From Novosphingobium fuchskuhlense (lineage in GTDB: Bacteria; Pseudomonadota; Alphaproteobacteria; Sphingomonadales; Sphingomonadaceae): DNA of 64,000 nucleotides. The notes below the pieces were generated by a model. It searched no databases. It was given only the letters and a program-made list of their open reading frames with translations, and was not told the origin of the DNA. The position numbers and the translations under genes were made by a program. The stretch lies in the NCBI RefSeq assembly GCF_001519075.1, contig NZ_KQ954244.1, positions 1,843,090-1,907,089 on the forward strand, in the 5' to 3' direction. This document shows positions 7,824-16,057 of the stretch, piece after piece (position 1 is the first letter of the stretch; each line of letters opens with the position of its first letter).

Positions 7824-9161
7824 CTAGGCCGCCACCAGCGCCTCGGCATGGCGCTTCAGCGCATCGCCGCCGATCCCGCGCATCCCCTGCGCCGTGAGTG
7901 CGGCGACGACCCGCGCCGGATCGAGCGCCTGCACCGGCATACCGTCCGTGAGCGCCAGTGCCGCCGCCGTGCCCGCGGCCTGGCCCATCGCCATGCACTG
8001 CGGCATCCCCCGCACCGAGGCGAAGGCTGCCGGGTCCGCGCAGACCAGCCGCCCGGCAAACAGCAGGTTCTCCACCCCCGCGGGCACCATCGCGCGGAAG
8101 GGGATCGTGTAGTAGTCCCCCTTCGCCACGATCGCATCGTGGGTCATGTCCGCGTCCCCGCGCATCACGTCGTCGATGGGATTGTCGCAGGCCACGATGC
8201 CGTCCGCAGGCTTTGCTCCGGCGCGCAGGTCCTGCGCCAGAATGCGGTGCACTGCCTCCAGCTTGCGCGTCTCGCGCACGCCCACCGTCGGTCCCAGCCC
8301 GCTCATCCGCGCGGCTTCGAAGCCGGGCACGTGGCCGACGAGGAACCGCGCCAGCTGGTGGCAGCGCCGCCGCCCCTCCTGCGTCGCCCGCGCTACGGCC
8401 TGCGGGTCGGTCCCGTCCACGCCGCGGATATGCACCGAATTGCAGAACACCGTATCCCGGTGAAAGCCCTTCATCAGATAGAGCTTGGCAAGGTCCGGAT
8501 GGAGCAGCCCCGCCGCGATGCCCGCCGCCGCTTCCGCCTCGAAATAGGGATCGCCCTTCGCAAACACGCGCGCCCAGTCCGCCCCCACCATCGAGAACGA
8601 GAGCGTCACCCCCATCATGTTGCCGCGCCCGTCGCCCACCATGAAGGGCACGCCCGCCCGCGCCGAGGTATCGCCGTCGCCCGAAGCGTCGATCACCATG
8701 CCGGCCGCGATCACCAGCGGCCCGGTCCGGTCGGTGCACTCCACCCGCGCGATCCGCCCATGCTCCAGCACCGGCGCGCCCGCAAAGGTGTTGAGATGCA
8801 CCTCGACGCCGGCATCCTCCAGCATCTGGAACATCGCAAAAACAGCCGCTTCGTGGTCGTAGATCACCTCGTACCCGAAGTTCTCCAGCGTCGAGGGGCG
8901 CACCTCGGCCATCGGCGGCTCCATCGAGAGGAGCTGGTCAGTCAGTTCGCCGAACACCCCGCCGATGCTCCGCCCGGTGGGATAGCCGCCGCCCCAGGGC
9001 ATCCCCGGGCAGAACGCCATCACGCCGCCCACCTTGCTCGTTCCTTCGATCACGCGAACCTTGGCGCCAGCCCGCGCCGCGCCCAGCGCCGCGCCGAACC
9101 CGGCGGTGCCCCCGCCGATCACCAGCACATCGGTTTCAAGCTGCCGCTGCATCACTGCCAT
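7824..9161 (-). CDS. FAD-dependent oxidoreductase (FAD_oxidored family)
   Basis: 445 residues. It has an N-terminal Rossmann dinucleotide site DVLVIGGGTAGFGAA and the later glycine-rich VIDASGDGDTSARAG segment typical of FAD_oxidored proteins. No signal peptide is seen. The gene converges on the EthD gene and so belongs to a separate transcript. ATG 9161 (MAVMQ) or ATG 9152 (MQRQ) are both possible; the frame is open well upstream but the extra N-terminus does not look like protein. An oxidase acting on the substrate of the neighbouring TIM-barrel pair is conceivable but unproven. Confidence 0.85.
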   Translation of the reverse strand: MAVMQRQLETDVLVIGGGTAGFGAALGAARAGAKVRVIEGTSKVGGVMAFCPGMPWGGGYPTGRSIGGVFGELTDQLLSMEPPMAEVRPSTLENFGYEVIYDHEAAVFAMFQMLEDAGVEVHLNTFAGAPVLEHGRIARVECTDRTGPLVIAAGMVIDASGDGDTSARAGVPFMVGDGRGNMMGVTLSFSMVGADWARVFAKGDPYFEAEAAAGIAAGLLHPDLAKLYLMKGFHRDTVFCNSVHIRGVDGTDPQAVARATQEGRRRCHQLARFLVGHVPGFEAARMSGLGPTVGVRETRKLEAVHRILAQDLRAGAKPADGIVACDNPIDDVMRGDADMTHDAIVAKGDYYTIPFRAMVPAGVENLLFAGRLVCADPAAFASVRGMPQCMAMGQAAGTAAALALTDGMPVQALDPARVVAALTAQGMRGIGGDALKRHAEALVAA

Positions 9162-9366
9162 CCTGCCCGTTCCTGAGGCCTTTTCCGCATGTTTCAAACG
9201 CCGCAGACCTCGCAGAGTGCGCAGAGCCCGGCAAGTGCGATGTGGGCCTGCGCTGGCCTTGGGGGAAGGCCGGTCCTCCCAACCGATCCGGACCATAAAC
9301 CGGATGACGGCGGTACGGGTCTTTGCCATCGTTTCGGTCAAGGCTGCGCATGAGGGGACATGTATC

Positions 9367-11892
9367 ATGGGTACGTTTACGGGAACTGCGGGGTATGACA
9401 CGCTCGTCGGCACGGCCGGGGCTGATTTCCTGCAAGGTCTTGGCGGCAACGATACCTATATCGTCAATGATATTGCCGATGGTGTATTAGAGTTTCCCAA
9501 TGAAGGAACCGATACGATAGAGACTTCGGTGCTGGATGTGCGCGGCGAATACTCGCTGAGCTACTACGGAACCAACGTCGAAAACCTCACGTACACCGGC
9601 GTCGTCGGCGCGACTTTGATCGGCAGCTCCGATGGCAATATCATCAGCGCGAACAACACGGTTGCCGCAGCCGATATCCTTTTTGGTGGAGGGGGGAACG
9701 ACTATCTCTACGGCTTCGGCGGAAACGACCGTCTGATCGGGGGCGCCGGCTTGGACTATCTGGATGGGGGCGCCGGAGCCGATGTGATGATCGGAGGAAT
9801 CGGTGACGATACCTATTTCATCGATGATCTTGGCGACCGGATCTACGAAACCCGCACCGGGGGCAAAGACACAGTTATGTCTGCCGTGTTCACGGATTTG
9901 CGCGCGACATGGGCACTGCACGTTGAAAACCTGACATACACTGGTTCGGCGCCGGTGGCCCTGTTCGGCAACGCCGGGGACAACACACTCCGGTCTAACT
10001 CGGGCAGCAAGGACACGCTCCAGGGCCTTGACGGCAATGATACCCTCGTGGGTGGGGCGGGCGTCGACACGCTGATCGGCGGGCGCGGGGACGACTACTA
10101 CCAGGTGACTGCCGATGACATCGTGATCGAGGACCGCAACGGCGGGATCGATACGATTGCGGGCGCATGGACCAGCCTTGCAACGCCGGGGCTGAGGCTC
10201 ACGGTCGAAAATCTCTTCTATTCCAACGGTGCAATCGGTGCAAAGCTGAGCGGCAACGGCCTTGATAACAAGATAGCGGGTTCCGGCGGTGCCGATACCA
10301 TCAACGGCGCGGCGGGCAACGATACGCTTTTCGGCGACGACGGAGCTGACCGGATCAACGGTGGCGACGGGGATGACATTCTGGTGGGTGACCGCCTCGC
10401 GACCCTGGACATCAACAGCCGTCAATTTGATGATCGTGCGGTCGATACCCTGGTCGGCGGCAGGGGCAACGATCGCTACCTGATCGCGGAGCTGCGCGAC
10501 AAAGTGGTCGAGACGGATATCGGCGGCTTTGATGTCGTGGTTACCTCGATCAACAACAGCCTTTCGCGCTATGCCAATGTCGAGGCGATGACGATCAAGT
10601 CCGGCGAACTGGTCGATTACATCAAGGGCACTGCCGGCAACGATGTCATGGTCGGCAACGAGCAGAGCAATCTGATTTTGGGCGGCGACGGGGCGGATAC
10701 GCTCTCCGCCTGGGGCCTCGATGCGGGCGCTGCGAACCAGAACGATACGATCGATGCGGGCGCGGGCAACGATGTCATCGTCGCCTATGATTTCGCCGCG
10801 CAGAACGGCACCAGCCTCACCATCTTCGGCGGGCAGGGCGATGATCTCTATGTCATCGGCACCGGCGCCAGCATTGTCGGCTTTGACGAAGGCGGCAACG
10901 ATACCGTGGTCATCGTCGGCAATGGCGGCACCGGCGGGGTCGATGGCGTGGAGAACTTCGTGCTGTTCGGCAGCGGCAATACCGAGCTTGATGCCACGGC
11001 CTCTGCTGCGCTTACCACCGTCGCCAATGCGGCCCGGGCCGGCGGCATCGCGCTGGGCAGCCTTGTCGCCACCACCGTCACCGGCAACGACGGGGACAAC
11101 ACGATCTCCGGCAACACCGCCGACAACTCCATCCACGGCGGCTTCGGCGATGATGTGCTCTTCGGCTTCGACGGCGCGGATTCCGTATCGGGCGACGAGG
11201 GCGATGATATCCTCAACGGCAACAATGGCGCGGATATGCTCGACGGCGGCGAGGGGCAGGATATCCTGCGCGGCGGGGCGGACCGCGATACGCTGATCGG
11301 CGGGGCCGGGGATGACACGGTCTATGCCGGCGACATTTCCGGCGGCGGCGACGTGTTGTGGGGCGACAATCCCGGCGGCAACGGCACGCTGGGGGCCGAC
11401 GAGTTCGCCTTCGAGGACGTGTCCATCTCGAACGGCGTGACCGAGACCGCCGTCGGCTCGGGCGTCTACCAGTTTGCCTCGGCGCATCTCATCCGCGATT
11501 TCGCGCCCGGCAGCGATACGATCAGCGTCCTCGGCGAACTGGTCGGCAACGGTGATGATGTGATCGATGGCACACAGGTCGTCACCTCCGGGACCTTTTC
11601 TGCTTCATCGGAACTCGTGATCTTCCGCAACGATGCGGCGGGCACCTTCACGACCGAGGACCTCTTCACGCCGATCGGCGCATCGGCTGTCACCACTGTG
11701 ATCGGCTCGGCCGATGGCGCCTTTGCCGACGGGCAGTCCCGCATCTTTGTCATCGACAACGGCACCGATTCCGCCGTGTTCCTGTTCCAGTCGAGCGACG
11801 GCGATGCGAACGTGACGGCGGACGAACTCTATCTGCTCGGTGTCGTCAGCGGTCAGCCCGCGCTGACCCCGGGCGATTTCCTGCTGGAATGA
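9367..11892 (+). CDS. RTX-type calcium-binding secreted protein
   Basis: 841 residues built almost entirely of glycine/aspartate nonapeptide repeats (for example GGGGNDYLYGFGGNDRLIGG). These form calcium-binding parallel beta rolls after export through a type I secretion system. Several longer modules each end with a VENLTYTG-like motif, pointing to duplication of units of roughly 110-140 residues. No Sec signal is present, as expected for type I substrates; the secretion signal should be near the C-terminus. No catalytic domain is recognised. ATG 9367 is used because the upstream open frame encodes the antisense of the FAD oxidoreductase. Confidence 0.88.
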   Translation: MGTFTGTAGYDTLVGTAGADFLQGLGGNDTYIVNDIADGVLEFPNEGTDTIETSVLDVRGEYSLSYYGTNVENLTYTGVVGATLIGSSDGNIISANNTVAAADILFGGGGNDYLYGFGGNDRLIGGAGLDYLDGGAGADVMIGGIGDDTYFIDDLGDRIYETRTGGKDTVMSAVFTDLRATWALHVENLTYTGSAPVALFGNAGDNTLRSNSGSKDTLQGLDGNDTLVGGAGVDTLIGGRGDDYYQVTADDIVIEDRNGGIDTIAGAWTSLATPGLRLTVENLFYSNGAIGAKLSGNGLDNKIAGSGGADTINGAAGNDTLFGDDGADRINGGDGDDILVGDRLATLDINSRQFDDRAVDTLVGGRGNDRYLIAELRDKVVETDIGGFDVVVTSINNSLSRYANVEAMTIKSGELVDYIKGTAGNDVMVGNEQSNLILGGDGADTLSAWGLDAGAANQNDTIDAGAGNDVIVAYDFAAQNGTSLTIFGGQGDDLYVIGTGASIVGFDEGGNDTVVIVGNGGTGGVDGVENFVLFGSGNTELDATASAALTTVANAARAGGIALGSLVATTVTGNDGDNTISGNTADNSIHGGFGDDVLFGFDGADSVSGDEGDDILNGNNGADMLDGGEGQDILRGGADRDTLIGGAGDDTVYAGDISGGGDVLWGDNPGGNGTLGADEFAFEDVSISNGVTETAVGSGVYQFASAHLIRDFAPGSDTISVLGELVGNGDDVIDGTQVVTSGTFSASSELVIFRNDAAGTFTTEDLFTPIGASAVTTVIGSADGAFADGQSRIFVIDNGTDSAVFLFQSSDGDANVTADELYLLGVVSGQPALTPGDFLLE

Positions 11893-11901
11893 CAGGGGGA
11901 G

Positions 11902-11930
11902 GGGCGCGGGGCGCGCGCCACCCCGCGCCC
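11902..11930. terminator. GC-rich hairpin between convergent genes
   Basis: GGGCGCGGGG (11902-11911) pairs perfectly with CCCCGCGCCC (11921-11930) across a 9-base loop. It lies directly after the RTX stop and just before the 3' end of the convergent amidohydrolase gene. There is no long T-tract on either side, so it is a probable weak or bidirectional terminator. Confidence 0.55.
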
Positions 11931-11931
11931 T

Positions 11932-13659
11932 TCACTTCCTCTCGAACACCACCTTGCCGCCAAACAGCGTCATCATGCAGCGCATGTCCTTGAGGCTCGC
12001 CGTCGGCACAGCATAAGGGTTGCGGTCCCAGATCGCCACGTCCGCCAGCTTGCCCACCTCGAGCGAGCCCGTCTCCTTCTCGAGGAACAGCTGCCGCGCC
12101 GCCCAGATCGTGTGGCTCCTCATCGCGGTGTGGATGTCCACCGCCTCTGCCGTCCCGAACGGTGCCTTGCCGAAGCGGTCGCCATCAGGCTCGCGCGCCA
12201 CGGAGGACCACAAGCCATAGCGCGGCGCATAAGGCGTCACCGGATAGTCCGATCCGTCGCTATAGAGGATGCCGCGCTTCACATAGGTCGCAAACGGCAT
12301 CATCTTCACGCTGCGCTGCGGCCCCCATCCCGCCGCCAGCGCATCGCCGAGGAACCACAGGAACTCCGCCTGCGCCTCGGGATAGCCGGAATCGTAGGTC
12401 TTCTGGAGGCTCGCCATCACGTCGATGGCATGGTCGGTCGGCAAGTTGGCGTGGATCAGGCTGTGGCGCAGGCCCTGCTTCGGATAGGCCTTCAGCGCCG
12501 CGGCATAGGCATCGACCACGGTGTCGATCGCGCGGTCGCCGATGGCATGGGTGCCGATCGGCATGCCTTCCTTTGTGAACAGCATGACCATGTCGCGGTA
12601 GACCTCGGGCGCCATCTGCGGCAGCCCCGTGCCCGGATTGGCATGCGCGGCATCCGCCTCGAACGGCAGGTAGACCCACGCGGTGCGCCCCGCGCCCGAT
12701 CCATCGAGGAAGATCTTCACCCCGCACACATCGAGGTTGCGGCCCTTGAGCCCGGCCAGCTCCCGCTTGCGCTGGCGATAATCGTCCACCGCCGCGTGTG
12801 CCGCGGTCATGTCGGTCTGCGCGAAGGTCAGCGTGCAGACATGCACGTTCAGCGGCGCCTGCCTGGCCGCGGCGGCATAGACGTCCCACTGCAGCCGCCC
12901 GGTGCGCGGGTCCTTGAAGCCGGTCAGCCCCTCGGAAAGCGCACCCTCGATCACATGCGCCAGGCCCTTCGCGCGCGTCGCCGCATCGACCGGCGGCACC
13001 AGCTTGTCGAGCACATCCTGCGCGCTGTCATAAAGCACGCCGTTGAGCGCCCCGCTCGCGTCCTTGTCAAAGCGGCCGCCCGCCGGATCGGGCGTCTGCG
13101 CGGTGATCCCTGCCAGCGTGAGCACCGCGCTGTTGACCAGCGTGTAGTGCCCGGTGGTGTTCCCCAGCGCCACCGGGTGCCCGCCCGCTACCGCATCCAG
13201 CTCCGCCAGCGAGGGCGGCCGGTGTTCGGCAATGCGGCTCTCGTTCCAGCCCGAACCCGTCAGCCACGCCCCCGGCGGCAATTGCGCCGCGCGCGCCTTC
13301 ACCCGCGCCAGAAAGTCGGCGACGCTGGAGGCCTCGCCCAGTTGCAGGTTGGCAACCTCGTCGATCCCGCCTTCCAGGGCGTGGGCATGGGCATCGATCA
13401 TTCCCGGCGTCGCGGTGCGGCCTGCCAGATCGATCACCTTGGTGCGCTTGCCGATGAAAGCGCGCACCGCCTTGTCGCTCCCCAGCATCACGATCCGGCC
13501 GCCCCGGATCGCCATGGCCGAAACCACGCGGTCCTGCGCATCCACCGTCAGGATCGTCCCGCCGCGCAGCACCGTATCTGCTGTTGCCGGAGCCTTCGCC
13601 CAGGCAGGCCCCGCCGCCAAAGCCAGCGCGAGCGCGCCTGAAACCGCCAACTTACGCAT
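11932..13659 (-). CDS. Exported amidohydrolase (YtcJ-like, Amidohydrolase_3)
   Basis: 575 residues with a Sec signal peptide (MRKLAVSGALALALAAGPAWA, cleaved after about residue 21). The TIM-barrel amidohydrolase core follows: the metal motif DAHAHALEGG, the later GTHAIGDRAID and a C-terminal YSDGSDYPVTPY. Full family length. The usual reaction is hydrolysis of an amide or C-N bond; the substrate is unknown. ATG 13659 places the signal peptide correctly; MTLGGLV at 13680 is an alternative start. The cytochrome b561 gene lies just upstream on the same strand. Confidence 0.88.
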   Translation of the reverse strand: MRKLAVSGALALALAAGPAWAKAPATADTVLRGGTILTVDAQDRVVSAMAIRGGRIVMLGSDKAVRAFIGKRTKVIDLAGRTATPGMIDAHAHALEGGIDEVANLQLGEASSVADFLARVKARAAQLPPGAWLTGSGWNESRIAEHRPPSLAELDAVAGGHPVALGNTTGHYTLVNSAVLTLAGITAQTPDPAGGRFDKDASGALNGVLYDSAQDVLDKLVPPVDAATRAKGLAHVIEGALSEGLTGFKDPRTGRLQWDVYAAAARQAPLNVHVCTLTFAQTDMTAAHAAVDDYRQRKRELAGLKGRNLDVCGVKIFLDGSGAGRTAWVYLPFEADAAHANPGTGLPQMAPEVYRDMVMLFTKEGMPIGTHAIGDRAIDTVVDAYAAALKAYPKQGLRHSLIHANLPTDHAIDVMASLQKTYDSGYPEAQAEFLWFLGDALAAGWGPQRSVKMMPFATYVKRGILYSDGSDYPVTPYAPRYGLWSSVAREPDGDRFGKAPFGTAEAVDIHTAMRSHTIWAARQLFLEKETGSLEVGKLADVAIWDRNPYAVPTASLKDMRCMMTLFGGKVVFERK

Positions 13660-13697
13660 CACAAGGCCCCCCAAAGTCATCCCCAAGGCAGAGTGCC

Positions 13698-14252
13698 TCA
13701 CGGCATCATGCGCTGCAATTCCTTCTCGCCGTCGATGAACTGGTGCTTCAGCGCGCCGATCACGTGAAGCGCAAACAGCGCCCACAGCGCATAGCCCAGC
13801 ACTTCGTGCGCTGCGCCAAAGCTGTCGTGCACGCTCTTCTTGGTCGCTTCATCCAGCCCCATGACCATGCTGATGCGCGGCCATTCGAACAGGCCGAACC
13901 ACTGCATCGGATGGGTTGCCGCGTCCTTCCAGGCCGAATCCATGATCCAGCCCGTCAGCGGCATGGCGAAGATGAAGGCATAAAGCGCCCAGTGCGCCGC
14001 GTGGCTCGCCTTCACTTCCCACGGTTTGTAGCTGGCGGGAAGCGCCGGGGGCCTGTGCGTCAGCCGCCACAGCAGCCGCATCACGGCCAGGCCCAGCACC
14101 GTTACCCCGATCGATTTGTGCGCATCGATCAGCGGCCGCACGTTCGCGTCGCCCGCCGCTTCCCAGATATTCGGCAGCAACAGATTGATGAAAATGCCCA
14201 GCGCGATGATCCAGTGAAAGGCAATCGCTACGCCGCTGTATTTCTTGATCAT
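13698..14252 (-). CDS. Cytochrome b561 family membrane protein
   Basis: 184 residues with four predicted membrane helices. Histidines suited to bis-heme b ligation occur in FHWIIALG, DAHKSIGV, AHWALYAF and LHVIGALKHQF. Such proteins pass electrons from the quinone pool or to periplasmic acceptors. Its stop is 38 bases before the amidohydrolase start, so co-transcription is likely. The partner redox protein is not apparent nearby. Confidence 0.9.
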   Translation of the reverse strand: MIKKYSGVAIAFHWIIALGIFINLLLPNIWEAAGDANVRPLIDAHKSIGVTVLGLAVMRLLWRLTHRPPALPASYKPWEVKASHAAHWALYAFIFAMPLTGWIMDSAWKDAATHPMQWFGLFEWPRISMVMGLDEATKKSVHDSFGAAHEVLGYALWALFALHVIGALKHQFIDGEKELQRMMP

Positions 14253-14350
14253 GATGGTCTGCGCTCCGCTCGAACGATTGCCGATTGTTCACGTAACTGC
14301 CCCTCAAACGCAATAGCCGGTTCAGCTTGGCAAGGCTATGGCCCGCGTCC

Positions 14351-15787
14351 ATGCCTTCCCTGAACGCCGTCCTGCTCGCCGAGTCTCCGCGCTTCACGCC
14401 GCGCCCGGTCCCCCTTGTCAGCCGCCTGATCGGGATTGCCGCGCCGCTGCTTTTCGTGGCGCTCACGGCGCAGGCGTTCTACCGGCAGGGCCTCGGCATG
14501 TGGTCGGTGGGCGTGGTCTATATCCTCTATGATACAGCGCTGCTGCTGTTCACCGCCTGGCAGATCAGAAAGCTCGTCGCTGATACTGTCCGCCCGGTGC
14601 CCCACACGGCCGATGCCCCCACCCTGGGCGTGATCGTCGCCGCGCACAACGAAGCCGGGGTGATCCACCTCACCATCAACCGCCTCCTGGCGCAGGCCCA
14701 GCCGCCCGAGGCGATCCTCATCGCCGACGATGGCTCGAGCGACGGCACGCCCGCCGTCATGCTCGAGACTTACGGCCTTGCCGCCCCCTGCATCGGCGGC
14801 ATGGCGGAGACGGTGATCGGCGCGACCCGCCTGCAATGGCTGCGCCTGCCCCACGGCGGCAAGGCCCGCGCGCTCAACCAGGCGCTGCAGCACGCGCCCA
14901 CCGATGTCGTGCTCACCGTCGATGCGGATACGCTGCTCGAACCCGGCGCGATTGCCGCGATGCGCGGTGCCTTCCTGCGCGATCCCGCGCTGGTGGCCGC
15001 CACCGGCGTGCTGCAGCCGATCTGCGGCCCCTCGCTCTCCGGGCGCCTGTTCGAATGGTTCCAGTCCTACGAATATGTGCGCAATTTCCTCTCGCGCCAT
15101 GCGTGGATGCAATTGAACGGACTGCTGCTGATCTCCGGCGCCTTCGCCGCCTTCCGGCGCGAGGCGGTGCTCGCCGTCGGCGGGTTCGATCCTGATTGCA
15201 TGGTGGAGGATTACGAGCTCATCCACCGTCTTCACCGCCATTCGAATGACCACGCCCTTGGCTGGCATGTCGGTGTCGTCGGCGGCGCGCTGGCCCGCAC
15301 CGATGCTCCGGCCACGATCCGGGGCTTCCTCAAGCAGCGCCAGCGCTGGTTCGGCGGCTTTCTGCAGACGCAGCACTGGAACCGCGACATGGTGGGCAAC
15401 AGCCGCTACGGCCTCGTCGGCACGCGGATGCTGCCGGTGAAGGCGCTCGATACGCTCCAGCCGATCTACGGTCTGGCGGCCTTCGCGATCCTCATCTTCC
15501 TCGTCGCCACAGGCCGCTTCTATCTGGCCTTCCCGATCCTGCTCGTGATGGTCGCCAAGATCATCGTGGACCTCACCTTCCACCTCTGGTCGCTTGGCAT
15601 CTACAAGCGCTGGACCGGCCGCAGCGAAGGGCTGCGCCTAGGCCCCGCGCTTATCGCCGCGCTGGCCGAACCCTTCACCTTCCAGCTCCTGCGCCACACC
15701 GGCGCTCTGCTCGGCTGGTATGCCTTCCTCACCGGCAGCCAGACCTGGACCCGCGCCACCCGCACCGCGCTCGAGCATCAGGCCTGA
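14351..15787 (+). CDS. Family 2 glycosyltransferase, membrane-bound
   Basis: 478 residues. After an N-terminal membrane hairpin comes a GT-A domain with IADDGSSDGT, the DxD motif VDADTLLEPG, the ED base in VEDYELIH and the processivity signature QRQRW. C-terminal hydrophobic helices follow. This layout matches poly-N-acetylglucosamine or cellulose-synthase-like transferases. ATG 14351 is chosen; a TTG eight codons upstream is in frame. It diverges from the cytochrome b561 gene, and no other polysaccharide genes surround it. Confidence 0.87.
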   Translation: MPSLNAVLLAESPRFTPRPVPLVSRLIGIAAPLLFVALTAQAFYRQGLGMWSVGVVYILYDTALLLFTAWQIRKLVADTVRPVPHTADAPTLGVIVAAHNEAGVIHLTINRLLAQAQPPEAILIADDGSSDGTPAVMLETYGLAAPCIGGMAETVIGATRLQWLRLPHGGKARALNQALQHAPTDVVLTVDADTLLEPGAIAAMRGAFLRDPALVAATGVLQPICGPSLSGRLFEWFQSYEYVRNFLSRHAWMQLNGLLLISGAFAAFRREAVLAVGGFDPDCMVEDYELIHRLHRHSNDHALGWHVGVVGGALARTDAPATIRGFLKQRQRWFGGFLQTQHWNRDMVGNSRYGLVGTRMLPVKALDTLQPIYGLAAFAILIFLVATGRFYLAFPILLVMVAKIIVDLTFHLWSLGIYKRWTGRSEGLRLGPALIAALAEPFTFQLLRHTGALLGWYAFLTGSQTWTRATRTALEHQA

Positions 15788-16057
15788 GGCGAGCGCGCCG
15801 CCCGGAGCGGGGTAGCCTGCACAAACCATTTTCCTACAGCGCCGCATTCATGGCACGAACCGGGCTTGGCTCTTTGAATCGTCAAGTCGCTGAAATCGTT
15901 CGATGGAACCGGATCGGATTTTTCGCTCTGGACCGTGTCAACCGTGTCAACCGTAAGGAATCCCGACAGGCCCGGTTCCGGCGCCCAAAGTTCCCTTGCC
16001 AGCGCCGCGCCAAGCCCGCACGATGCGCGGTGAAACAGGGCAGGGGGCAAGCGGACC
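15788..16057. other. Intergenic stretch with a short tandem repeat
   Basis: About 270 bases without a convincing gene. It contains two adjacent copies of GTGTCAACC near 15935-15952 and somewhat AT-richer DNA around 15890-15960, which may hold the promoter of the amidohydrolase-thioesterase pair downstream. No terminator or RNA gene is evident. Confidence 0.35.

Noticed and set aside
9700..11320. Regular short repeats in the RTX gene as a CRISPR array
   Set aside because: The repeats are in-frame coding nonapeptides with no unique spacers of constant size.
9487..11487. Long minus-strand open frame (about 666 codons) opposite the RTX gene
   Set aside because: It is the antisense of Gly/Asp repeat codons in high-GC DNA; the plus strand encodes clear RTX motifs.
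14336..15583. Minus-strand open frame opposite the glycosyltransferase gene
   Set aside because: The plus strand carries DxD and QRQRW motifs at correct spacing; the opposite frame has no recognisable domain.
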